Source: Chloroflexota bacterium (GTDB lineage: Bacteria; Chloroflexota; Dehalococcoidia; SM23-28-2; RBG-16-64-32). Taken from it: a stretch of 10,290 nucleotides of DNA. Location: positions 1-10,290 of the forward strand of contig VBJT01000020.1 of the NCBI GenBank assembly GCA_005880075.1. Direction: 5' to 3'. How positions within the stretch are numbered: the stretch's first letter is position 1; every line of letters starts with the position of its first letter. This document shows, one piece after another, positions 1-5,609 of this stretch. Made by a program: the position numbers and the translations under genes. Under the pieces are notes generated by a model, which was given only the letters and a program-made list of their open reading frames with translations, searched no databases and had not been told where the DNA came from.

Positions 1-2
1 TG

Positions 3-662
3 GGAGTCATGTCACACGAGTTGCGTACCCCGATCACTGCCGTATACGGTGGCACCCGCGTCCTCCGCTCCCGAGGCGAGAGGCTGGATGATGAGAGTAA
101 GGCTCGCCTTCTCGAAGATATCGAGCAAGAGTCGGAGCGGCTGTTCCGGATGGTCGAGAACTTACTGGTGCTGTCGCGTCTGGAGCTGGGCCAGCAGGTC
201 GCCACAGAGCCGGTGCTCGCGCAGCGTGTTGTGGCTAAGCTGGCCTCGTCGTTCAGGCAGAGGCGCCCGGCGCGCTCCCTCGAGCTAAGAATCGACGAGC
301 GGATGCCGCCCGTTGCCGCCGAGCCGCACTACCTGGAGCATGTTCTACGCAACCTACTGACAAATGCAGACAAGTATAGCCCGCTGGACAACCCGATCGA
401 GGTCGAGGCCTCCATGCAGGGCGATGAAGCGGAAATCGTTATACTGGATCGTGGGCCCGGTATCGCCCCGGAGGAGACGGAAACCATTTTCGAACGCTTC
501 TATCGCTCTGACCGCACTTCGGGCCAGGCGGCAGGCATTGGCTTGGGTCTGACGGTATGCAAACGCCTCATGGAGGCGCAGGCAGGCCGTGTATGGGCTC
601 GCCCGCGGGAAGGCGGGGGCATGGCAGCGGGAATCACCCTGCCTGTCTATAAGGAGGTCTAG
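3..662 (+). CDS. Sensor histidine kinase, C-terminal part (5' end outside window)
   Basis: This is the kinase core of a two-component sensor that autophosphorylates on His and passes the phosphate to the downstream regulator. The reading frame is open to the left edge, so the sensory N-terminus is missing; the first ATG in the window (position 9) lies inside the H-box and is not a start. Numbering from that Met, the H-box SHELRTP has the phospho-acceptor His at residue 3. The N-box LLTNADKYS has its Asn at about 119, the G1 box DRGPGI lies at 147-152, a FERFYR F-box follows, and the G2 box GIGLGL lies near 177-182. This is a complete HisKA plus HATPase_c arrangement. The stop at 660-662 is one base from the next start, so kinase and regulator are co-translated partners. 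The signal sensed cannot be told from this part. Confidence 0.95.
   Translation, partial: GVMSHELRTPITAVYGGTRVLRSRGERLDDESKARLLEDIEQESERLFRMVENLLVLSRLELGQQVATEPVLAQRVVAKLASSFRQRRPARSLELRIDERMPPVAAEPHYLEHVLRNLLTNADKYSPLDNPIEVEASMQGDEAEIVILDRGPGIAPEETETIFERFYRSDRTSGQAAGIGLGLTVCKRLMEAQAGRVWARPREGGGMAAGITLPVYKEV
651..657 (+). promoter_or_regulatory. Shine-Dalgarno AAGGAGG that sets the response-regulator start
   Basis: A perfect AAGGAGG lies inside the last codons of the histidine kinase, 6 bases before the GTG at 664. It makes 664 the start of the regulator in preference to the in-frame ATG at 589. That ATG has no comparable site and would add 25 residues that match nothing in a receiver domain. 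Confidence 0.9.
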
Positions 663-663
663 C

Positions 664-1389
664 GTGACATCTGAACCACTGGTTCTCGCCGTCGACGATG
701 AGGCGGGCATTCTGCGGCTTATCAAACTCGAACTCTCGCAGCAAGGCTTCCGGGTGGTTACGGCCGCGGACGGCGAAGAAGCTCTACGCACGGCGGAGGA
801 ACAGCGCCCAGACATTGTACTGCTGGATATCGTCATGCCGGAAATGACGGGCCTGGAAGTCATGCGAAAGCTGCGTGAACAATCGAGCGCTCCGATCATA
901 CTCGTGACAGCCAAAGATACTGATAGCGATAAGGTAAGAGGTCTGGAGTTAGGCGCGGACGATTACATCGTCAAGCCCTTCAGCCCCGATGAGCTGGGGG
1001 CTCGCATTCGCGCTGTCTTGCGGCGGAGTGTGGGGGCCGGCAGCACCGAGCGTATGGTCCGCGCGGGAGATGTTGAGATAGACCTCGACCGCAGGCTGGT
1101 GACCCGAAACGGCGATCAGATCTCGCTCACTCGTACGGAGTGGCTTCTGCTGCAGCACTTGGCGGCTAATGCGGGCAAGGTCATGATGAACGCCGAACTG
1201 CTTAGTAAGGTTTGGGGGCCCGAATACCGCGATGACGTCCAGTACCTCCGCGTATGGGTCTCGAGGCTGCGTCACAAGCTGGAGCCGGACCCCGCTGACC
1301 CGACGATTATCAAGACCCGGCAGGGGATCGGTTATCTGCTCGAGGGAGATGCCGTAAGCGCGGCGGGGTCGGCGAGCGGTCCCGCTTAA
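664..1389 (+). CDS. OmpR/PhoB-family response regulator, KdpE-like
   Basis: A 241-residue DNA-binding response regulator starting at GTG 664 behind a perfect ribosome site. The receiver domain covers about residues 5-118: acidic pair D11/D12, phospho-acceptor D55 in LLDIVMPE, T82 and K104 in YIVKPF. A winged-helix output domain covers about 130-232. Its end, with a WGPEY motif, a YLRVWVSRLRHKLE helix and a GIGYLL wing, resembles KdpE most. KdpE normally controls potassium transport, but no kdpFABC genes are in view and the partner kinase has SHELRTP rather than a clear KdpD signature, so the target is unknown. The last about ten residues are Ala/Gly/Ser-rich and lie beyond the domain. The TAA stop overlaps the stop of the convergent sigma-factor gene. 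Confidence 0.95.
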   Translation: MTSEPLVLAVDDEAGILRLIKLELSQQGFRVVTAADGEEALRTAEEQRPDIVLLDIVMPEMTGLEVMRKLREQSSAPIILVTAKDTDSDKVRGLELGADDYIVKPFSPDELGARIRAVLRRSVGAGSTERMVRAGDVEIDLDRRLVTRNGDQISLTRTEWLLLQHLAANAGKVMMNAELLSKVWGPEYRDDVQYLRVWVSRLRHKLEPDPADPTIIKTRQGIGYLLEGDAVSAAGSASGPA

Positions 1390-2024
1390 AGGACGGCCAC
1401 GGCAGAGCCATTTGCCGCGCTGGGTATCAGTTCTGTTTGGCCCTTGCACTCTAAGATCCTCCGCAGTGAAGCCAGCGCTCTGAACTGAAGCGATTTCACG
1501 GCGCTCTGGCTACGGCCGAGTATCCGCGCGACGGTCGCAACATCAAGATCTTTCATGAAGCGGAGCACTATTACCTGCTCTTGCGTCTCCGTCAATTGCG
1601 AGAGTGCCCCGCATATCGCGCGGTAGTCCAAGGCGCGCTCGACGGCCGCATGAGGCGGGCCGGCGGGGGCGATGACGTTATCCATCAGCCCTACCTCGCG
1701 CCGCCGGACGTGTCGCCGCCTGACGTCTATGAGTCTGTTGCGCGCTATCCGGAATACCCAGGCCGACAGCGGCGCCCCTCTGGGGTGATAGCGCGATATC
1801 GATTCGAGGACACGTAGCATCACGTCAGAGGCGAGGTCCTCGGCTCCCTGAGCGTCGCGTAGCTGGAGCAGGCCGTAGTTGTAGACGCGTGGATAGTACG
1901 CATCGAAAATAGCGGACAGGGCGCCCTCGTCTAGCGTCTTTGCCCGCCTGACCAGATCTTCCTCGCGGTCAGACGTGAGAAGACTCGTCGTCCCTGTCAA
2001 CTTCGTCTCGGCGCTGCCGGTCAA
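1386..2024 (-). CDS. ECF-type RNA polymerase sigma factor
   Basis: About 212 residues, the length of a group IV (ECF) sigma factor. Sigma region 2 spans about 33-105: an FDAYYPRVYNYG core-binding stretch, the AEDLASDVMLRVL helix, and WVFRIARNRLIDVRRR, which reads the -10. Region 4 spans about 140-192, with LTETQEQVIVLRF and the helix-turn-helix VARILGRSQSAVKSLQFRAL that reads the -35. There is no C-terminal extension domain. The start is uncertain: TTG 2024 is the longest canonical choice but has only a weak ribosome site, and TTG at codon 9 is possible; neither changes the domains. It is the last gene of a three-gene unit, 17 bases after the YggT-like gene. No gene next to it looks like a standard anti-sigma factor. 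Its stop interlocks with the convergent response regulator. Confidence 0.93.
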   Translation of the reverse strand: MTGSAETKLTGTTSLLTSDREEDLVRRAKTLDEGALSAIFDAYYPRVYNYGLLQLRDAQGAEDLASDVMLRVLESISRYHPRGAPLSAWVFRIARNRLIDVRRRHVRRREVGLMDNVIAPAGPPHAAVERALDYRAICGALSQLTETQEQVIVLRFMKDLDVATVARILGRSQSAVKSLQFRALASLRRILECKGQTELIPSAANGSAVAVL

Positions 2025-2041
2025 AATGCCCGCTGCGTCTT

Positions 2042-2566
2042 TTAGTCCTCGTGTGCGACACCTTCACGGTGCCGCCTGCGGCTTGACATGACCGTATCGC
2101 CGTGCGGAGCCAATCCACTCGCCATTGCGAGAATGAGGGCGATGAGCAGGGCGCCCGCGACGAGATAAACAAGCATCGCGATAAGTGATGCCGGCTCAAA
2201 GACGCCGCTGTCGACACTCCGGTTCGAAACGATGCCCTGGAAGGGATCAGTCAATGGATCGCTGATGTCATAGATGAAGTCGACGAAGCTGTTGCTCGGG
2301 TTGGCGTTGGCAAGCAGAAAGCCCAGGCGGAAGCCGAGAATGACTTCGACAACGGCCAGCGCGATGCCGATCCAAGCAGCCAGGACGCCGATCCAGCCGC
2401 GCGCCACGCTCCACGCACTCGGCGTGGCCGTCGTCACTTGTTCCTCGGCGTCTATTTCGTTCCGAGCGGCATGTGACGGCTCTTCAACGTGCTCGCGCTC
2501 GCGGACTGCCGTCGGATGACGGCCACGTTCCACTTCGTCTGTCTCAGTTCTCTTACCAAATGGCAT
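2042..2566 (-). CDS. YggT-like two-helix membrane protein with charged N-terminal tail
   Basis: A 174-residue integral membrane protein. Residues 1-50 are hydrophilic and rich in Glu, Arg and His. A long hydrophobic stretch at about 57-87 and a second at 124-150 flank a segment with FVDFIYDISDPLTDPFQGIV, and the second helix begins FEPASLIAMLVYL. The pattern of helix, FI-sDPl-xPf, then F-PaSliAml-Y helix is that of the YggT family, small membrane proteins of poorly known function. The C-terminus is Arg/His-rich. ATG 2566 is supported by AAAGGAG at 2578-2584, 11 bases upstream. It lies 24 bases after the zinc-ribbon gene and 17 before the sigma factor, so all three are probably co-transcribed. 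Membrane anchoring of a sigma regulator is a possible role, but this is inference. Confidence 0.85.
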   Translation of the reverse strand: MPFGKRTETDEVERGRHPTAVREREHVEEPSHAARNEIDAEEQVTTATPSAWSVARGWIGVLAAWIGIALAVVEVILGFRLGFLLANANPSNSFVDFIYDISDPLTDPFQGIVSNRSVDSGVFEPASLIAMLVYLVAGALLIALILAMASGLAPHGDTVMSSRRRHREGVAHED

Positions 2567-2590
2567 GGCTTTTCACACTCCTTTTGCTAT

Positions 2591-2785
2591 TTAGGCGGCT
2601 GCTCGCACGGGTTGCGTTGCCCGCTTGCCGGCCACCACGCGAGGCCGCACGGCGAGCCGGCTCAGCATGGACACCGGCTCGGCGGGCGAGCGGAAACCGC
2701 ACTGCAGGCAGACAAGTTCGACATAGCCAAGGTCATCTTCGCGGTAAAGGTCCCCGCGACACCGTACACATGCCTTAAATATCAT
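2591..2785 (-). CDS. Small zinc-ribbon protein
   Basis: A 64-residue protein with two Cys-x-x-Cys knuckles, CVRC at residues 6-9 and CLQC at 26-29, spaced as in a zinc ribbon. The remaining residues 30-64 are Arg/Ala/Val-rich with no further metal ligands. ATG 2785 has TAAGGAG at 2794-2800, 8 bases upstream, plus a second AAGGAG directly abutting the start codon. These signals, the motif spacing and the tight linkage to the next gene support a real gene despite its size. It is the first gene of the unit that ends with the ECF sigma factor. Similar short ribbons may bind nucleic acid or protein partners; which applies here cannot be told. Confidence 0.8.
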   Translation of the reverse strand: MIFKACVRCRGDLYREDDLGYVELVCLQCGFRSPAEPVSMLSRLAVRPRVVAGKRATQPVRAAA

Positions 2786-2845
2786 CTCCTTGACTCCTTA
2801 CGTCCTACGCTGGTGGCATGAGCTTAGAATGCGCTTAGTTTCACG

Positions 2846-2876
2846 GATATAAATGGGCAGATTCGAGCGCTTGCAA
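2846..2876 (-). promoter_or_regulatory. Weak candidate promoter for the zinc-ribbon/YggT/sigma unit
   Basis: On the minus strand TTGCAA (2871-2876) and TATATC (2846-2851) are separated by 19 bases, about 60 bases before the start at 2785. The match to a sigma-70 promoter is modest and the spacing long. An alternative is that the unit is read from an ECF promoter recognised by its own sigma factor; GTGAAAC on the minus strand, just downstream of the TATATC box, could be part of one, but I see no convincing -10. Confidence 0.3.
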
Positions 2877-2924
2877 ATGCGTATCACGGAATGAACGTGC
2901 GACAGTGCGGTGTTCGGGCCGGCT

Positions 2925-2956
2925 AAAAGAAAAAGGGCCGCCGGAAATCCGGCGGC
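2925..2956 (-). terminator. Intrinsic terminator behind the tRNA-Asp-like locus
   Basis: A perfect 8-bp GC-only stem (GCCGCCGG at 2937-2944 with CCGGCGGC at 2949-2956) closes a 4-base loop. Read on the minus strand it is followed by CCCTTTTTCTTTT. This is a textbook rho-independent terminator, 13 bases beyond the CCA end of the tRNA-Asp-like sequence. On the plus strand the hairpin lacks a T-run, so it acts leftward only. Confidence 0.88.
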
Positions 2957-2969
2957 TGCTGATTCCTAA

Positions 2970-3042
2970 TGGCGACCCCGATGGGATTCGAACCCACGAT
3001 CTCCACCGTGACAGGGTGCGGTCAACTTAGAATCGCCCCGCC
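2970..3042 (-). tRNA. tRNA-Asp(GUC)-like locus: 3' half intact, 5' half degenerate (probable pseudo-tRNA)
   Basis: On the minus strand the 3' half reads as a normal tRNA-Asp. It has anticodon loop CTGTCAC (3008-3014, anticodon GTC), 3' anticodon strand GGTGG, a 5-base variable loop, and T arm GTGGG-TTCGAAT-CCCAT (2981-2997). The 3' acceptor strand CGGGGTC, discriminator G and encoded CCA lie at 2970-2980. The 5' half does not fit. The partner of CGGGGTC should be GACCCCG or GGCCCCG, but at the expected place stands GGCGGGG, giving three G-G clashes. Bases 8-9 are CG instead of TA, the D region is about three bases short with no clear stem, and the anticodon stem has one G-G mismatch. A good terminator follows. 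Either the 5' half has decayed or been replaced, or this is a fragment left by integration or rearrangement. Confidence 0.6.
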
Positions 3043-3055
3043 ATGGGCATCCGGA

Positions 3056-3061
3056 TATAAT
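3056..3061 (+). promoter_or_regulatory. -10 box candidate (TATAAT) for the 108-residue protein gene
   Basis: A consensus TATAAT lies 35 bases before the TTG start at 3097, leaving a short leader with AAGGGA at 3081-3086. No recognisable -35 hexamer is seen at 16-18 bases upstream, so the call rests on the -10 alone. Confidence 0.4.
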
Positions 3062-3096
3062 TGTGTTTGAGAGTATAGAGAAGGGACAGTAGCACT

Positions 3097-3423
3097 TTGC
3101 CCCGAAAGTATCGACCTCCAGCCGCGCGGCGGCGCAAGAGCAAACGCGGGCAGCCGCAGTTTGTGGAGCCTCTCCCTACGGATGGTGACGCCAGCTTGGG
3201 TGAAGCCTCCGAGGCCATTTCCGTCGCGGAGCCCGTGCGTGCGACTCCCGTTGCGCCTGCCAAACCATCTGGTTTGCCGGGGAAGGACGGGAGCCGCGGT
3301 GAGATCGCCATGAAACATATCTCGCGCGATTACAGCTACGTGCGGGCAGAAGTAAAGCGGATCGCGCTGGTGGCCGGGTTTCTCATTGTTAGCCTCATCA
3401 TTACGGCGATCCTGAGGAACTAA
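3097..3423 (+). CDS. Small Arg/Pro-rich protein with one C-terminal membrane helix
   Basis: A 108-residue protein of unknown function. Residues 1-20 are strongly basic (RRRKSKRGQ). Residues 21-70 are Pro/Ala/Glu-rich and probably disordered. Residues 72-88 form a charged amphipathic stretch (DYSYVRAEVKRIA), and 88-106 is a single hydrophobic helix ending in RN. This suggests a tail-anchored membrane protein with its basic part in the cytoplasm. The start is TTG 3097 with AAGGGA ten bases upstream. An in-frame ATG at 3310 would leave only 38 residues and discard the basic tail. The Pro/Arg beginning recalls small proteins I associate with Chloroflexota, but I cannot name a family. Its stop codon directly abuts the stop of the convergent B-box protein gene. 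Confidence 0.75.
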   Translation: MPRKYRPPAARRRKSKRGQPQFVEPLPTDGDASLGEASEAISVAEPVRATPVAPAKPSGLPGKDGSRGEIAMKHISRDYSYVRAEVKRIALVAGFLIVSLIITAILRN

Positions 3424-3930
3424 CTAGAAGCGCAGTCGCCCGACCGCCATGAACATGGCCGTCGCTACAACGATAAATCCGTAGAGATCATCAGTCACCA
3501 CGAGGGCGTTCGCCCAGATCAGATTACGGATGAAGTAGGCGAGCACGACGCCGCATATCGCAACCACCTGAAGAGCGGGAGCAAGCTTGCGGTTCGTGGC
3601 GAGGCTCACGGACTCGCCAATACCGTATCCGAGGCCCGCGCCGATGAGTATGCCGAGCAGGCCGTACTGGCCCGGCAGGAAAAGGCCCCACGCAAGCCCC
3701 GAGGCTCCTCCGGCGGCCAAAGCCGCGGCGGCCCCGCGCAAGAGGTAAAGTGGCCCGACTTCAAACTGCGGCAGACGCCGCCGCGGAGCGCAGTCAGGGC
3801 AGCGGGCGCCCACGTCCGTCATTACGACGCATTTCGGGCATATCGGAGTCTCGCAGCGGCCGCACGCGAGGCCGGTTTCGACCTTGGGGTGCCGCGCGCA
3901 TTGCATGGGTCGCGCGACCGGGGTGCTCAC
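3424..3930 (-). CDS. B-box-type zinc-finger membrane protein
   Basis: A 168-residue protein with an N-terminal zinc module and a membrane part. Metal ligands appear as C11-x2-H14, C23-x2-C26, C31-x2-C34 and C44-x2-C47: eight ligands, enough for two zinc ions, in a B-box-like pattern (CARHP, CGRCETPICPKC, CPDC). A short Arg linker (50-52) leads to about four hydrophobic helices near 62-84, 88-108, 119-139 and 146-163. In many bacteria this kind of zinc module is joined to rhomboid-like or other membrane domains. Here I see no Ser/His rhomboid catalytic motif, so a protease role is not supported. GTG 3930 overlaps the PHP-gene stop by four bases (GTGA), implying translational coupling; ATG at codon 9 is an alternative that still keeps all eight zinc ligands. 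It is the last gene of the rny unit. Confidence 0.82.
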   Translation of the reverse strand: MSTPVARPMQCARHPKVETGLACGRCETPICPKCVVMTDVGARCPDCAPRRRLPQFEVGPLYLLRGAAAALAAGGASGLAWGLFLPGQYGLLGILIGAGLGYGIGESVSLATNRKLAPALQVVAICGVVLAYFIRNLIWANALVVTDDLYGFIVVATAMFMAVGRLRF

Positions 3931-4805
3931 CGGGCGTGAGCGATACGCGCTCGCTCCAGAGCGCCACGCTCCTCGGCGAGGGAGAGGAGCTTCTGCACGG
4001 GCTCTGTCGGAAGCGGAATGTCGCCGGGCTCCCTTTGCTGTGGGCCGCCCAGCCCGTGATAATCGCTGCCTCCGAGAGGTATCAGGCCGTACCGTGAAGC
4101 CAGATCGTGGAAGGTTTTTATCTCTTGGGGAAGGTAGTCCTGGTAGTAGACTTCCATCCCGGTCAGCCCCGCGGCTTGCAAGGCCTCGAGAAGACTCTCC
4201 AGAGTGCCTGCCGCAAAGAGCTCTCGCGGGTGTGCGAGTGTGGCCATCCCACCAACCCCAAGAAGCAAAGCGACGACCTCTTCCGGTCCCAGGCGGTCGC
4301 GCGATACATACGCTGGTCCGTTCCGGCTCAAATAGCGATCGAACGCCTCATTCACAGACGTGACATGTCCCGCTTCTACCAGGGCGAGCGCGACGTGCGG
4401 TCGTCCTACTGTTCCTTCACCGGCAAAAAACTCCACACGCTCCCAGGACACCGGCTTGTCCAGCTGCACGAGCTTCTCGACCATCAGGCGGGCGCGGTTG
4501 AGACGCGACTCCTGGAGGCGCTTCAGTCTATTGAGGAAAGCCGGGTTGTGCCGGTCGATGAAGTGCCCGAGAATATGCACCTCGTTTCCCGGGACGTCCG
4601 TGCTCATCTCGATGCCGGGAATCAGGGTGAAGTCGTCGTATCGCTTGGCCGCCTCAAAAGCCTCCGGAAGGCCGTCGACGATGTCGTGGTCTGTCAGCGA
4701 AAGGATTCGCACACCGTTTCGATAAGCTAGGTCGACGAGTTTAGTCGGCGTGAGGCGCCCGTCGGAAAAGGTGCTGTGACAATGGAGGTCGGCCAGGCTC
4801 CCCAT
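3927..4805 (-). CDS. PHP-domain metal-dependent phosphoesterase (TrpH/YciV-like)
   Basis: A 292-residue PHP-family phosphoesterase of the usual TrpH/YciV length. The metal-site motifs are all present: DLHCHSTFSDG (H8, H10, D15), TDHD (38-41), PGIE (E66), HILGH (H77, H81), GRPH (H137), LAHP (H192) and GSDYH (D248, H250). This matches the three-metal site of the subgroup whose characterised members hydrolyse 3',5'-bisphosphonucleotides or degrade short RNA 5' to 3'. The insert of about 110 residues between HILGH and LAHP also fits that subgroup rather than histidinol-phosphatase or DNA polymerase PHP domains. ATG 4805 shares one base with the ymdB stop (TGATG) and has GGGAGG 7 bases before it. 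Location after rny and ymdB suggests a role in clearing RNA breakdown products. The substrate itself is inferred. Confidence 0.9.
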   Translation of the reverse strand: MGSLADLHCHSTFSDGRLTPTKLVDLAYRNGVRILSLTDHDIVDGLPEAFEAAKRYDDFTLIPGIEMSTDVPGNEVHILGHFIDRHNPAFLNRLKRLQESRLNRARLMVEKLVQLDKPVSWERVEFFAGEGTVGRPHVALALVEAGHVTSVNEAFDRYLSRNGPAYVSRDRLGPEEVVALLLGVGGMATLAHPRELFAAGTLESLLEALQAAGLTGMEVYYQDYLPQEIKTFHDLASRYGLIPLGGSDYHGLGGPQQREPGDIPLPTEPVQKLLSLAEERGALERARIAHAR

Positions 4806-5563
4806 CAGGCGACCTCCCGGTCGAGTCTCTCGATCGATCGTGCTCGCCCGGTCTCTTGATCGATCTCGATCAGGACTGAATTGAACGCAGCAGGCCCGCT
4901 CTCGACAGGCCCGAAACGGTTCGGTAACTGCGTCAGGAAGCGTTCAAGCACCGGTTCGAACTGCATGCCCAGAACGGAATTGACTGCGCCCACCATCCCC
5001 AGGTCAGTAACATAGGCAGTCCCCTGCGGTAGGACTCGAGTATCTGACGTTGGCACATGGGTATGCGTACCGACTACGGCACTGGCGCGGCCGTTTAAGT
5101 AGAAACCCATAGCTATCTTCTCGCTAGTGGCCTCGGCGTGCAGATCGACGATGATTGTTGGGCAATCGGCGAGCTCTGCCAGCGCCCAGTCCGCGCAGCG
5201 AAATGGGCAATCGAGCTGCACGCCCATGAAGGTGCGCCCCATAAGATTTACAACCGCGACTCCGTCTTTCCGGTAGATGCCCCGGCCCGGAGTGCCCTGA
5301 GGGTAGTTCAGTGGTCTGACGATAGGAGCATCACTGTTAAGGACAGGATAGATGTCGCGGTTTTCCCATACGTGGTTGCCCGACGTGATGATGTCGACGC
5401 CCGCGCTGAACAGATCTTCTGCTGTTTGCGGCGTGAGTCCCCTGCCGCCCGCCGCGTTCTCGCCGTTGGCGATTACCAGATCGATTGCCCGTTCGCGGCG
5501 CATCTCTGGCAGCAGACCCTTGACGGTACGGCGTCCCAGCTTGCCGACAACATCGCCGATCAT
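4805..5563 (-). CDS. ymdB: YmdB-type metallophosphoesterase (TIGR00282 family)
   Basis: A calcineurin-fold phosphodiesterase of the YmdB family, whose Bacillus member hydrolyses cyclic nucleotides such as 2',3'-cAMP. Dinuclear metal ligands are visible: D4 in MIGDVVG, E35/N36 in NGENAAGG, N63/H64 in TSGNHVW, then VDLHAEATSEK, and VVGTHTHVPT with two His. Length (252) fits the family. The start is doubtful. Relatives begin with a full first strand of the type MNILFIGDVVG, and the upstream in-frame codons here (CTG AAC GTC CTC ATG ATC GGC) would supply it if translation began at CTG 5575. ATG 5563 is the only standard start before the upstream stop but lacks a ribosome site at normal spacing. 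It lies 46 bases after rny, the same order as in Bacillus (ymdA/rny then ymdB), and shares a base with the PHP gene. Confidence 0.93.
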   Translation of the reverse strand: MIGDVVGKLGRRTVKGLLPEMRRERAIDLVIANGENAAGGRGLTPQTAEDLFSAGVDIITSGNHVWENRDIYPVLNSDAPIVRPLNYPQGTPGRGIYRKDGVAVVNLMGRTFMGVQLDCPFRCADWALAELADCPTIIVDLHAEATSEKIAMGFYLNGRASAVVGTHTHVPTSDTRVLPQGTAYVTDLGMVGAVNSVLGMQFEPVLERFLTQLPNRFGPVESGPAAFNSVLIEIDQETGRARSIERLDREVA

Positions 5564-5609
5564 GAGGACGTTCAGCGCCTTTGCGTCACTTCCCGGCTGG
5601 GTCTCGCGC

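Larger units (their letters stand above)
2786..3096. other. Non-coding segment between divergent genes
   Basis: This stretch of 311 bases holds the leader of the zinc-ribbon unit (2786-2876), the leftward terminator, the tRNA-Asp-like locus and the probable promoter of the plus-strand gene at 3097. The longer reading frames across 3022-3318 on the minus strand lie over the tRNA-like sequence and antisense to the gene at 3097, and are not convincing. A minus-strand TATACT at 3072-3077 could serve the tRNA-like locus, but I see no matching -35. Confidence 0.7.

Noticed and set aside
589..663. In-frame N-terminal extension of the response regulator from ATG 589
   Set aside because: It would overlap the kinase by over 70 bases, adds non-homologous residues, and the AAGGAGG at 651-657 points to GTG 664.
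354..914. Long minus-strand reading frame opposite the kinase and regulator
   Set aside because: The product is Ser/Arg-rich with no domain pattern. It lies fully antisense to two clear genes in GC-rich DNA.
1363..1385. Possible terminator hairpin (GCGGGG with TCCCGC) at the end of the response regulator
   Set aside because: Only about six pairs including a wobble, an 11-base loop, and no T-run on either strand.
664..1389. Naming the regulator kdpE outright
   Set aside because: The winged helix resembles KdpE, but no kdp transport genes or KdpD signature are visible, so the specific function is not supported.
3022..3318. Minus-strand reading frames over the tRNA-like locus and the 108-residue gene
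   Set aside because: They run through the tRNA-like sequence and lack domain patterns. The plus-strand frame has a basic tail plus membrane helix and a ribosome site.
3424..3930. Calling the B-box protein a rhomboid protease
   Set aside because: The four hydrophobic segments are too few, and no GxSG or catalytic His motif is present.
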